A stretch of 64,000 nt of DNA from Aquirufa rosea (lineage in GTDB: Bacteria; Bacteroidota; Bacteroidia; Cytophagales; Spirosomataceae). The stretch is from the NCBI RefSeq assembly GCF_004118285.1, contig NZ_SDHY01000005.1, positions 124,001 through 188,000 of the forward strand. Reading direction: 5' to 3'. Each line of letters starts with the position of its first letter. Positions within the stretch are counted from its first letter, which is position 1. Shown in pieces: positions 36,226 to 45,200 of this stretch. The position numbers and the translations under genes were made by a program. Under the pieces are notes generated by a model. The model was not told the origin of the DNA and made no database searches. It saw only the letters and a program-made list of their open reading frames with translations.

Positions 36226-37127
36226 TACTTTTTTACTGGGTTTAAATAATGAGGAACTCGATTGGGATAATCAGTTATGACAGCATCCACGCCTATTTCC
36301 TTTAAACGCTCGATAGACTCTGCATCATTGACCGTCCAAGGTACCACTTTCATTCCATTTTTATGACAAAAGACTATATATTCTGGACTGAGCGACTGAT
36401 AATTAGGACTGTATATAGCAGGAGTAAAACCTAAATTCTTGATGGTATTCTCTGGACTCTTCCTAGATACCAAGGCAGAAAGCTGAATTTCTGAAGGGAA
36501 TCTGCCTTCCACCATTGCTTTGTTCCAATATTTCAGAACATTGAAATCAAAGCTTTGCAAGATCAAGAAAGAAGGCTTCACAAAGTACCGGATAATGCTC
36601 CAAACTTTCTCTGAAAATTCTTCCACTGTTTTTGGTTGCGAAATGCCATATTCTGCCTCTACCGATTTGATTTCTATATTATAATAAATATCTCGAAGGT
36701 ATTTCTTTCGATATGCTTCCCCTAGGGCTAACACCTCTGATAACAAAGGCTTGTGAGCCTCCGCTGCTATTTGCTCAGGAAATTGGGAATTCCCTCTTTT
36801 ACCGGTATCAAACTTCTTTATTTCAGCATAAATCATTTGATATAAATTGAAGTTCTTTTCCTCTGATTTTTCCACTGGCTTACCATCCGGCTTGGTCGAA
36901 TACTGGGAATTCATATAGGGCTCATGTGACACTACTACCTGACCATCTGCAGAAATGCATACATCCATTTCAAGCACTTGAACTCCCGCTTTCAGCGCCT
37001 GCTCAAAAGCAAGCAAAGTATTTTCTGGGTATAAACCCCTAAAGCCACGATGTCCCTGAATAAAAGGCGTTTGTGCCATAGTCATGAAATTAATGATGCC
37101 AAAAAGATTAATCAACAATATTTTCAT
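36225..37127 (-). CDS. Glycerophosphodiester phosphodiesterase
   Basis: Hydrolyses glycerophosphodiesters from degraded phospholipids to glycerol-3-phosphate and an alcohol. A signal peptide ends at MAQ (about residue 18), so it is periplasmic. Catalytic and metal residues: GHRGFRGLYPENTLLAFEQAL, VQVLEMDVCISADGQVVVSHEPYMN (Glu-x-Asp and His) and YYNIEIKSVE. The C-terminal VVPWTVNDAESIERLKEIGVDAVITDYP completes the TIM barrel. 300 aa. It overlaps the DUF4296 gene by four bases (ATGA) and touches the GH3 gene. Confidence 0.94.
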   Translation of the reverse strand: MKILLINLFGIINFMTMAQTPFIQGHRGFRGLYPENTLLAFEQALKAGVQVLEMDVCISADGQVVVSHEPYMNSQYSTKPDGKPVEKSEEKNFNLYQMIYAEIKKFDTGKRGNSQFPEQIAAEAHKPLLSEVLALGEAYRKKYLRDIYYNIEIKSVEAEYGISQPKTVEEFSEKVWSIIRYFVKPSFLILQSFDFNVLKYWNKAMVEGRFPSEIQLSALVSRKSPENTIKNLGFTPAIYSPNYQSLSPEYIVFCHKNGMKVVPWTVNDAESIERLKEIGVDAVITDYPNRVPHYLNPVKK

Positions 37128-37465
37128 CGATGAGATGTTTCGGGCTTCTTAAATCTTTTTTCCATGATCTTATTCACCTTATCATATAGACGCAAAAAAT
37201 CCTTCGGCTCTTGCACATATCGATCAAAATTTTGGGCAAACTGAAGAGAATCCACCCCATATTTTTTGAATATCAGTTTTTCTTGGTGGTGGTAAACTAA
37301 AATGGACGAATCAATGCTCCCAAAATGCATGTTGGAGACTTTGGATTCTTCAATATGAATATCAACCAAAATCTCGGCTAATTTATCCTCCTCAATGGGT
37401 TGACTTGTTGATGATTCCCCGCATGCCCAGCAAACCAAGCAAAGTAGGAAATATAAATTTCTCAT
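37124..37465 (-). CDS. DUF4296 lipoprotein
   Basis: 113-residue lipoprotein with signal MRNLYFLLCLVCWAC (lipobox Cys15). The DUF4296-type core follows: EEDKLAEILVDIHIEESKV and FKKYGVDSLQFAQNFDRYVQEPKDFLRLYDKVNKIMEKR. The family is common in Bacteroidota and has no known function. It is the first gene of the operon leading through GDPD, GH3, YqeY, RlmN and the siroheme gene. Confidence 0.88.
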   Translation of the reverse strand: MRNLYFLLCLVCWACGESSTSQPIEEDKLAEILVDIHIEESKVSNMHFGSIDSSILVYHHQEKLIFKKYGVDSLQFAQNFDRYVQEPKDFLRLYDKVNKIMEKRFKKPETSHR

Positions 37466-37565
37466 GGTTCAAATTTCCCCTTAATTTAGAAAGCTTTTAT
37501 GGCTTTTCATTCGACTTGCCCAAAAAATAGGTAATTTAGCAAGAATCAAAGCCCTCGTTCATTGC

Positions 37566-38438
37566 ATGGATTCGGACATACATTCTTTTCTTTCGCACAT
37601 CGTTCAATTGGAAATTCGCATAAGAAAAGCGATTAATACCCAAATGCATGGGAATTTTTCCTCCATTTTTAAAGGTTCGGGGTTGGAATTCAGTGACCTG
37701 CGCCAATATCATTATGGAGATGATGTGCGGCACATCGACTGGAACACTACAGCCAAAGGACATGGTACTTTCGTCAAATTGTTCAAAGAGGAAAAGGAAC
37801 AAACGGTATTTTTTCTTCTAGACTTAAGTGCCTCCCAACAGGTAGGTAGAAATACCCATTCCAAATTTAAAACGATGAAGGAGGTGGCTGCAGTTCTTTC
37901 TTTTTCAGCGATGCAAGAAGCTAGCCATTTGGGCTTCTGTGGCTTCTCAGACAAAAATGAAAAGTTTATGCCTCCCGCACTTGGTAAAAAGCACGCCTAC
38001 CGTGTCATCAGCGAATTATTTAAGATAGAACCAGAAAATAGTGGTACCGACTTAAAAGCGGCTTTAGGCTTTACCCTTCAAGTCTTAAAGCGCAGAAGTC
38101 TCATATTTGTCCTTTCGGATTTCATCGACGAAAATTACCATGATCTATTAAGGGCCATGTCACAAATGCATGACTTAGTGGTTATTCAAATATTAGATAA
38201 ACAAGAAATCAAATTGCCTTCCTTAGGGATAATCCCTATTTATGACCCAGAAAGGAAAAAGACAACCTGGGTAAATACTAGCTCGAATTTTTTTAAAAAT
38301 CTGCAAAAAGAGCAGGGGTCGCAACAAGCAGATCAGCTCAAAAAGCTTTGTAAACAATGGCAAGCGGACTATGTTAACATTCGATCAGGGGAGGATTTTG
38401 TACCTACCTTGGTGAAATTGTTTACCGTAAGAAAATAA
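37566..38438 (+). CDS. DUF58 domain protein (Bat/MoxR-associated)
   Basis: 290 aa, cytosolic, with the DUF58 signature GSGLEFSDLRQYHYGDDVRHIDWNTTAKGHGTFVKLFKEE followed by a VWA-like domain (VFFLLDLSASQQV, metal-ion-dependent adhesion site). DUF58 proteins usually act with MoxR AAA ATPases and Bat proteins in maturation or stress complexes. Function is inferred from neighbours. No moxR gene is adjacent. It overlaps the next gene by one base (TAATG). Confidence 0.9.
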   Translation: MDSDIHSFLSHIVQLEIRIRKAINTQMHGNFSSIFKGSGLEFSDLRQYHYGDDVRHIDWNTTAKGHGTFVKLFKEEKEQTVFFLLDLSASQQVGRNTHSKFKTMKEVAAVLSFSAMQEASHLGFCGFSDKNEKFMPPALGKKHAYRVISELFKIEPENSGTDLKAALGFTLQVLKRRSLIFVLSDFIDENYHDLLRAMSQMHDLVVIQILDKQEIKLPSLGIIPIYDPERKKTTWVNTSSNFFKNLQKEQGSQQADQLKKLCKQWQADYVNIRSGEDFVPTLVKLFTVRK

Positions 38439-39298
38439 TGCAGCAATATCCCATACAAATCAAAGGCCAATTTTTGGAAGATTCTGTCAAAATAGGACAG
38501 CAGATTCATTACAGCCTTTCGGTTCGTCATGGAAAAAATCAAGAAATATTTTTCCCTGGTATCAACCAACGTTTTGGGGCTTTCCAAGCGGTAGAAAGAA
38601 CCTATTTCCCTACCAGAACAGATGCTAGCGGCAGTATAGATTCTGCTGTGTATACCTTTCAGTTATTTGAAATTGAAAATCAGCATAGTTTGGCCATTCC
38701 TGTTTATTTAATGCAGGAGGCAGACTGTACAAAAATCTTCCCGAAAAAGGATTATATCTATATCAAGCGACTGGTTCCGCACCCAGAAAAAATCAATTTG
38801 GATTCCCTTTACCAACATGTGCCTATTGCTCCTTTGCAACCTAAAACGGATTTAAAAAATGTTGTTATTTGGGGACTAGCTCTTCTTATCCTGACCGGAC
38901 TGATCTACTGGTTTTTGGGGAATAGTTTAAAAAAATGGTTTAGGTTGTATTTACTTTGGCGAAAAAACGCCGAATTTAAGCGAAGCTTCCAAAGGCTTAC
39001 TAGGAATATTGATAATAATCAAATAGGACTTCAGAATTTGGAGAAAGCATTTTCCCTCTGGAAAAAATACCTTGAAAGCCTAACAATCAAGCCATTTACT
39101 ACTTTCACTACGAAAGAAATGGTGGACGCCTTGGAAAACAAACAACTGGCCAAAGTACTTCATGAAATGGATTCAGCCATTTACGGAGGTAATTTTTCTA
39201 GTAAAACCAATGCCTCTGTTAATATGCTTATGGAAATTGCCAATTCCATATACCAAGGTGAAAGAAAAATCATTTCACAAGAGAACAAAAAGCCATGA
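38438..39298 (+). CDS. BatD-like / DUF4381-like membrane protein
   Basis: 286 residues. An N-terminal beta-rich domain without a signal peptide (SVKIGQQIHYSLSVRHGKNQEI) is followed by one membrane helix at about 145-165 (VVIWGLALLILTGLIYWFLG). A cytosolic helical tail comes next (KKWFRLYLLWRKNAEFKRSFQRLTRNID). This layout resembles the BatD/DUF4381 proteins that sit between DUF58 and VWA genes, but no sequence motif settles the family. It overlaps both neighbours by one to four bases, so it is translationally coupled. Confidence 0.7.
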   Translation: MQQYPIQIKGQFLEDSVKIGQQIHYSLSVRHGKNQEIFFPGINQRFGAFQAVERTYFPTRTDASGSIDSAVYTFQLFEIENQHSLAIPVYLMQEADCTKIFPKKDYIYIKRLVPHPEKINLDSLYQHVPIAPLQPKTDLKNVVIWGLALLILTGLIYWFLGNSLKKWFRLYLLWRKNAEFKRSFQRLTRNIDNNQIGLQNLEKAFSLWKKYLESLTIKPFTTFTTKEMVDALENKQLAKVLHEMDSAIYGGNFSSKTNASVNMLMEIANSIYQGERKIISQENKKP

Positions 39299-40287
39299 AA
39301 TACCAATTATACCTCTCATGGCAACAAGTTGTCTCTCTTTTTTCGTACCATTGGGAACGAGAAGCTTTTCTATTCTTACTTCCACTACCCTTTGTTATTT
39401 TTTTGTTTAGATACCTCATCAATAGGAAAAGTCAAACAAAAATCATTTTATCTTTTACTATGCCCTTAAAACAAAATAGAATCACCCGAATTCTAAGTTT
39501 TGTTCCAGATGTGGTACAGTGGATGCTACTAACAAGTCTGATTTTAGCCTTAGCTGGGCCTTATAAGATAAACTCCAAAATAAAAATTCAACCGGATGGT
39601 ATTGATATGGCCTTAGCCATTGATATCTCCTCTTCTATGCTCAATAGGGATGTAAATCCTTCCCGATTAGTAGTAGCCAAACAAGTTGCCACAAATTTTA
39701 TCAAGCAAAGAAGAAATGATTTTATTGCACTCATTGCCTTCGCAGGTGCCCCCTATTTAGCCAGTCCGATTACCAATGACTCTAGCTACTTAAAACAAGC
39801 TTTATCAGGCTTGGATTCCAAATTAATAAAAGAAGAAGGAACAGCTCTTGGAGATGCTTTGGGCATGTGTATCAATCAATTGAGAGACTCCCCTAACCCT
39901 AAAAAAATCAGCATTTTGATCAGTGATGGCAATAATACTGCAGGTAATCTAGATCCTCTTACTTCTACAGAACTGTCTAAAACCTTTGGCATCAAGGTAT
40001 ACACCATAGCCGTGGGTAGCTTAAAACCTTCTTTAGATCCTGTGGATGAAAGCACCCTACGGTTAATAGCTGAGAAAAGTAATGGTAGATTTTATCGGGC
40101 TACGGATCAAAAAAGCCTACGCGCTATTTTTGAAGAAATAAATCAGCAAGAATCTACTAAAGTGAAGGAAATTCGTTGGGAAGAACACATTGACCAAAGT
40201 AAGTTTTTCTTTGATTTTGCTTTCATGTTGTTCTTTGTTGGTCTATTCCTCAAGCTAAGCTCCGTCAACAATATTTTAGAAGATTAA
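39295..40287 (+). CDS. BatA-like VWA-domain membrane protein
   Basis: 330 aa. Two N-terminal hydrophobic helices (about 20-45, 70-85) lead into a von Willebrand A domain. Its MIDAS is DGIDMALAIDISSSMLNRDVNPSRL, with further metal residues in KEEGTALGDALGMC and KISILISDGNNTAGN. A C-terminal membrane helix follows (FFFDFAFMLFFVGLFLKL). It matches BatA, a component of the Bacteroidota aerotolerance (bat) operon. The typical operon also has batB, batC and moxR, which are not here. Start overlaps the preceding gene by four bases (ATGA). Confidence 0.88.
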   Translation: MKYQLYLSWQQVVSLFSYHWEREAFLFLLPLPFVIFLFRYLINRKSQTKIILSFTMPLKQNRITRILSFVPDVVQWMLLTSLILALAGPYKINSKIKIQPDGIDMALAIDISSSMLNRDVNPSRLVVAKQVATNFIKQRRNDFIALIAFAGAPYLASPITNDSSYLKQALSGLDSKLIKEEGTALGDALGMCINQLRDSPNPKKISILISDGNNTAGNLDPLTSTELSKTFGIKVYTIAVGSLKPSLDPVDESTLRLIAEKSNGRFYRATDQKSLRAIFEEINQQESTKVKEIRWEEHIDQSKFFFDFAFMLFFVGLFLKLSSVNNILED

Positions 40288-40288
40288 T

Positions 40289-41101
40289 ATGGTCCTTTTC
40301 CCAAATGCCAAAATTAATATAGGCTTATACATCACGGCTAAAAGGCCAGATGGTTTTCATGAATTAGCAACCTGCTTCTTTCATGTGCCATGGACGGACA
40401 TACTTGAAATAAGTCCTGCCAGTGATACATTTGAATTTTCAACATCGGGTCTCCCCATAGCTGGAGATATAAACCATAATTTGTGCTTTAAAGCATTTCA
40501 GGCTATTAACCAAGATTTTAATGTAGCCCCCGTGCATATTCACTTGCATAAAATTATTCCCATGGGGGCTGGTTTAGGGGGTGGATCGGCAGATGCTGCC
40601 TTTACTTTAATGGGATTAAGAGACTTTTATGAATTGCCACTAAGTAATGAGCAATTAGTCCCTTATGCACAAAAATTGGGGAGTGATTGTGCCTTTTTCC
40701 TATTCCAACAAGCACAATTGGGTCAAGGGAAGGGGGATGAACTGACGCCCATTCAGCGTTCACTCAAAGGATATCAAGTGGTGATGATCTATCCCAATTT
40801 TGGTATTTCAACCCAAGAAGCCTATTCGCAAGTGAAACCTGCCCCGGCACCGCATGATTTAGCAGAGTCCATCCTGCAGCCCATTGAACAATGGAAGGAT
40901 TTAATCTCCAATGATTTTGAAAAAAGCCTTTTCCCTAAATACCCGATTCTGGCGGAAATAAAAGAGGAATTATACCAGAAGGGGGCAGTTTATGCCGCCA
41001 TGAGTGGCTCTGGTTCAACCATTTTCGGACTATTTAAAAAAGAAGTCGACCTAGTATACCACTGGGCCGACTTCCAATATTTTCAAGGTATTTTTCCTTA
41101 A
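40289..41101 (+). CDS. ispE: 4-diphosphocytidyl-2-C-methyl-D-erythritol kinase IspE
   Basis: GHMP kinase of the MEP isoprenoid pathway. It phosphorylates the 2-hydroxyl of CDP-methylerythritol. Motifs: FPNAKINIGLYITAKRPDGFHE at the start, IPMGAGLGGGSADAAFTLMGL (ATP-binding) and AAMSGSGSTIFGLF. 270 aa. It starts one base after the BatA-like gene, so it is cotranscribed with the Bat cluster. Its stop codon shares TTAA with the convergent adaptor gene. Confidence 0.96.
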   Translation: MVLFPNAKINIGLYITAKRPDGFHELATCFFHVPWTDILEISPASDTFEFSTSGLPIAGDINHNLCFKAFQAINQDFNVAPVHIHLHKIIPMGAGLGGGSADAAFTLMGLRDFYELPLSNEQLVPYAQKLGSDCAFFLFQQAQLGQGKGDELTPIQRSLKGYQVVMIYPNFGISTQEAYSQVKPAPAPHDLAESILQPIEQWKDLISNDFEKSLFPKYPILAEIKEELYQKGAVYAAMSGSGSTIFGLFKKEVDLVYHWADFQYFQGIFP

Positions 41102-42228
41102 TCTTTAGCAAAAATTGCCTCCAAAGCGGAAGCCCCACTAATGACTACTTTACCTTCAGGTATGGGCTTGATTGCTTGAATCCCGACAAAGTCCACATTG
41201 GAGCTAAGTATCTTCACGGGTACTTGTTCCATTTCCCCCTGTGGCGTTTCCACATAAATGAAACCACCTTTACCCACTCTGGCTAGGCCCGCCTGTGGAA
41301 GTGTTTTCATTTTCTGATTTCCAACCAAAATCTTAGCATTGATGAATTGCCCTACAGTGAAGCGAAGTTCATCTGCCTCATTTAAGAAATGTCCATGCAC
41401 CGAGGTGGTTCTGGTTGAAAAATCCACTTGTTTTCCAATTAAGAACACCTTTCCTTTCCCTTGTATTCCTTCAGCTTCAAATTGAATGCTTTGGCCTAAT
41501 TTTAAATTAGCCAAATCTCTTTCAAAAACCTTTAATTCCACATGTTTATGTGCAATTCCAACTAGTTTGACCAATTCATCGGTAGGCTGAATGTATTTGC
41601 CAATTGATAAAAACACATCCGTCACAAAGCCATCAATAGGAGCTTTTACCTGAATGAAAGAAGATATATTACCTTTTGCTAAAGATGCCAAATCACAACC
41701 TAAAATCTCCAATTTCAAAGCCAATGACTTCACTTGTGCCTGCACAGTGGATAAATCGGCCTCGGCCAATTGAAGTTTTTTCTTGGAACCTACTTCTTCG
41801 GAATTTAAAACTTGTTGACGAGATTTCTCAGATGTCAAATAGGTCTGCTGACTCAATGCCTGAATATATTCTTGTTGCATTTGGATATACTCCAAGCTGG
41901 TAACTGTAGCTAAAATTTGTCCCTTACTGACCTTCTTTCCAGGCAATAATTCGCTGGTCGTCTTTACATAACCTGAAATAGGCAAAGATATTGAAGCAGA
42001 AGAGATGGGCGGAACATCCACTAATCCCGTACAGGATACCTCAGATGCCATTTCTCTTTCTTCCAAATCTCCCAGCACAATGCCCGCATTTTGCTTTTGC
42101 TCCGGCGTCAATTTAATTTTCGAAACTACTGTTTCCGTACTTGGGCTTTCTGCTTCCTTCGTTCCACAGGCCCATAAAGTACTAATAAAAAATAGGGTGA
42201 TCCACTGATATATGATGCGCTTATTCAT
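41098..42228 (-). CDS. RND efflux periplasmic adaptor (CzcB/CusB-type), lipoprotein
   Basis: Membrane-fusion protein linking the inner-membrane pump to the outer-membrane channel for metal-ion export. A lipoprotein signal ends at LWAC (Cys21). Then come a beta-barrel/lipoyl half (AGIVLGDLEEREM..VSKGQILATV), a long helical hairpin (about 115-175) and the second lipoyl half (VKAPIDGFVTDVFLSIGKYIQ). The end is an MP-proximal domain (PEGKVVISGASALEAIF). 376 aa. It overlaps the downstream end of the pump gene by eight bases, so the pair is coupled. Confidence 0.92.
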   Translation of the reverse strand: MNKRIIYQWITLFFISTLWACGTKEAESPSTETVVSKIKLTPEQKQNAGIVLGDLEEREMASEVSCTGLVDVPPISSASISLPISGYVKTTSELLPGKKVSKGQILATVTSLEYIQMQQEYIQALSQQTYLTSEKSRQQVLNSEEVGSKKKLQLAEADLSTVQAQVKSLALKLEILGCDLASLAKGNISSFIQVKAPIDGFVTDVFLSIGKYIQPTDELVKLVGIAHKHVELKVFERDLANLKLGQSIQFEAEGIQGKGKVFLIGKQVDFSTRTTSVHGHFLNEADELRFTVGQFINAKILVGNQKMKTLPQAGLARVGKGGFIYVETPQGEMEQVPVKILSSNVDFVGIQAIKPIPEGKVVISGASALEAIFAKD

Positions 42229-45200
42229 TTCCTAAAATTGTTTCAATTTGAATGATGTTTTGATTATATGCCAAAACTTCCTGTAAATATTGTTCCCGAA
42301 TTTGCCAAGCTTGCTGGGTATTTTGTAGCATTTCTACGTACTCAATTTCACCTTGCTGGTAACTTTTCAATGCTGTTTGAATGAGCCATTCAGCTTGGGG
42401 TAGTCCAGTCTGTTGGTAATACTTTAAGGAGTTGCTAAACTTCCCTAAAGAGACTTGAGCATTTTGTAAATCCGTATTTATTTGACTCAATACTTGATCT
42501 TTTTGACTCACAAAAACCTCTTCTTGCTTTTGTGCAGCAGCAATTCGGGCCTTTTGACCTTTGGCAAATATCGGTAAAGCTAGACCCGCCTGAACAAAAT
42601 TTTGTCCTCCATAATTTTCTATACTTTGAGAGGTAGCCCCAAGACGAATATCCGGCTTAAGCTTATTTCTTTCCACCTCAGTTAACCACTTGGAATGCTG
42701 GACTTGTTCTTCCAAGAGTTGCAAGGTTGGATTTTTTGCCAAATCTGTCGGTATCAAAGGCGCTTGCATGGTTAAGCTTGAAGTACTTTGAATAACAAAT
42801 GGTTCCTTTCTATTCATCCAATAGGCCAAATTTTGATAATTGGCTTGAATATCTGCATTCAATGACAATTGCCTTTGCTGAAATTCCCTCAATCGTGCCT
42901 CCGCAGCTACTAATTCCAGACGATTTGTCTCGCCTTGTTTAAAGCGAACAGTGGCAGCCTTGAGCATTTGGGAGTAAATGCTGTCTTGCTGTTGCAAATA
43001 CTCTTGATGCTTTTGCTGAATTATTAATTGATAATAAAACCATTTGACACTGGACAATACAAGGTTTTGAGTAATCCTCTGCCTTTTCTCTGCCAACATT
43101 TTCTGTGATGTCAAAGCCTTAACTTGTGCCTTCAATAAACTTGGCCAAGGGATACTTTGAGAGGCAATGATGGTATAATCTGTACTATAATAAGTCTGTG
43201 TTTTACCGTATTGCAAATCAATACTTCCCTTGGGTAATTCTTTTCCAGAATTGATTAAAGCCTCGGCACTTTGTATTTCCAGGTTCCCTGTATTCAATAA
43301 AGCATTATGCTGAATGGCCTCTTGTAAGCAATTTGACAAATTTAAAATGGGTTTATTCCCCTGACCTACACTGGAAAAACTCATAAAAACACCAACCAAT
43401 ATTCCCATTATTACCATGGGCTGGGAATTTAATTTTCTTTCTTTCTTTGACATCACCAAAGAATAAACCACTGGAATAACTACAAGGGTTAAGAAAGTGG
43501 CGGTAATTAATCCTCCAATCACCACAGTGGCTAATGGCCGCTGAACTTCCGCTCCAGGAGAATGACTCAAGGCCATAGGTAAGAAACCTAAAGAGGCTAC
43601 TGAAGCAGTCATTATGACGGGACGAAAACGCAATTCCAAGCCTTTTTTAAGCCTTTCTGCCACTGAATATCCTTCCGAAGCCAATTGCTTAAAAAACGAT
43701 AACAGTACAATTCCATTCAAAACTGCCACTCCAAACAAGGCAATAAAACCAATACCAGCCGAAACGGAGAAAGGCATGCCTCGTAAATATAATGCCCAAA
43801 TACCTCCAATGGCAGAGAGCGGAATAGCCAAGTAAATGATGGCTGCTTCCAACAGGGAATTAAAAGTGAAAAATAATAGAGCAAATATTAAAGCCAATGC
43901 CAATGGTACGACTAAGGCTAGACGGGATTTAGCTGCTTGAAGGTTTTCGAATGTACCTCCATACTTCACATAATAACCTGAGGGTAAGGTGATTTTACTT
44001 TTCATGACCTTTTCAATATCATTTACCACACTTTGGACATCCCTATTTCTGACATTTATACCAATCGTTATACGTCGATTCGTATTATCTCTAGAAATCT
44101 CGACAGGGGCATTTTGATAATCAACGGTGGCTACTTCTTCTAAAGGTATTTGAGATCCATTAGGAAGGTCCACATATAATTCTTTTAAATTTTGTATATC
44201 AGCCCGATGAGCAGAGTCCATTCGAACCACCAAATCATAGCGCTTTTCTCCTTCCATTACAATACCCGCCGCTTCCCCCGCAAAGGTCATCTTCACTCGA
44301 CGATTTACATCTTGGATCCGCAAGCCATATTGCGCCATTTTTTGTCGATTATAATGCACGACCAATTGCGGCACCCCATCGATTTGCTGAACTTTGATAT
44401 CTCCAACCCCCTCTATTTTACGAATATATCTTGCAGCTTCTGTCGCTTTGTCAAATAAAATACCCAGATCCTCTCCAAAGATTTTAATGGCAACATCCGA
44501 CTTCACTCCAGCAATAAGTTCATTAAAACGCATCTGTATCGGTTGCGTAAACTCAAAGTTAACCTCTGGAAATGCATCTAAAGCGCGGTCCATCTTTTCT
44601 TCTAGCTCTTCCATCGTCTTGGCTTTTTTCCACACAGCTGGCTCATTCAATATAATCAACAAATCACAGGCATTAATTCCCATGGGATCTGTGGGTATTT
44701 CAGAAGCCCCAATTCGGGATACCACTTGCTTGATTTCATCGGGAAATTGCTTTAAGAGCAAAGCCTGCGCGTTTTTATTTACTTCTATACTTTGCGAAAG
44801 GGAGGCGTTGGTAGGCAAAATAGTTTCCACGGCAAAATCACCTTCATTCAATTCTGGAATAAACTCCCCTCCCAAGGTGCCAAACAATCCGATACTTCCT
44901 CCCAATAAAACCAAAGAGGCAGCCACAACCTTTTTACGATTATTCAGTGCCCAATTGACCATAGGACTGTATTTACCGTACATAAAGTTCATAATACGAT
45001 CTGCCCATGTCACCTCATGACTTACTTTCTTACTTAAAAATAAGGAAGACATCATGGGAACGTAGGTTAAAGACAATAAAAGCGCGCCAAAGATGGCGAA
45101 GGAAACCGTTTGAGCCATAGGTCGAAACATTTTCCCTTCAATCCCCCCTAATGCCATAATAGGTAAATACACAATCAGAATGATGATTACCCCAAATGCT

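Noticed and set aside
44394-45020. 208-codon open frame on the plus strand inside the metal pump gene
   Set aside because: It lies wholly opposite a well-supported CzcA coding sequence, has no recognisable domain and no promoter. It is a shadow frame of codon bias.
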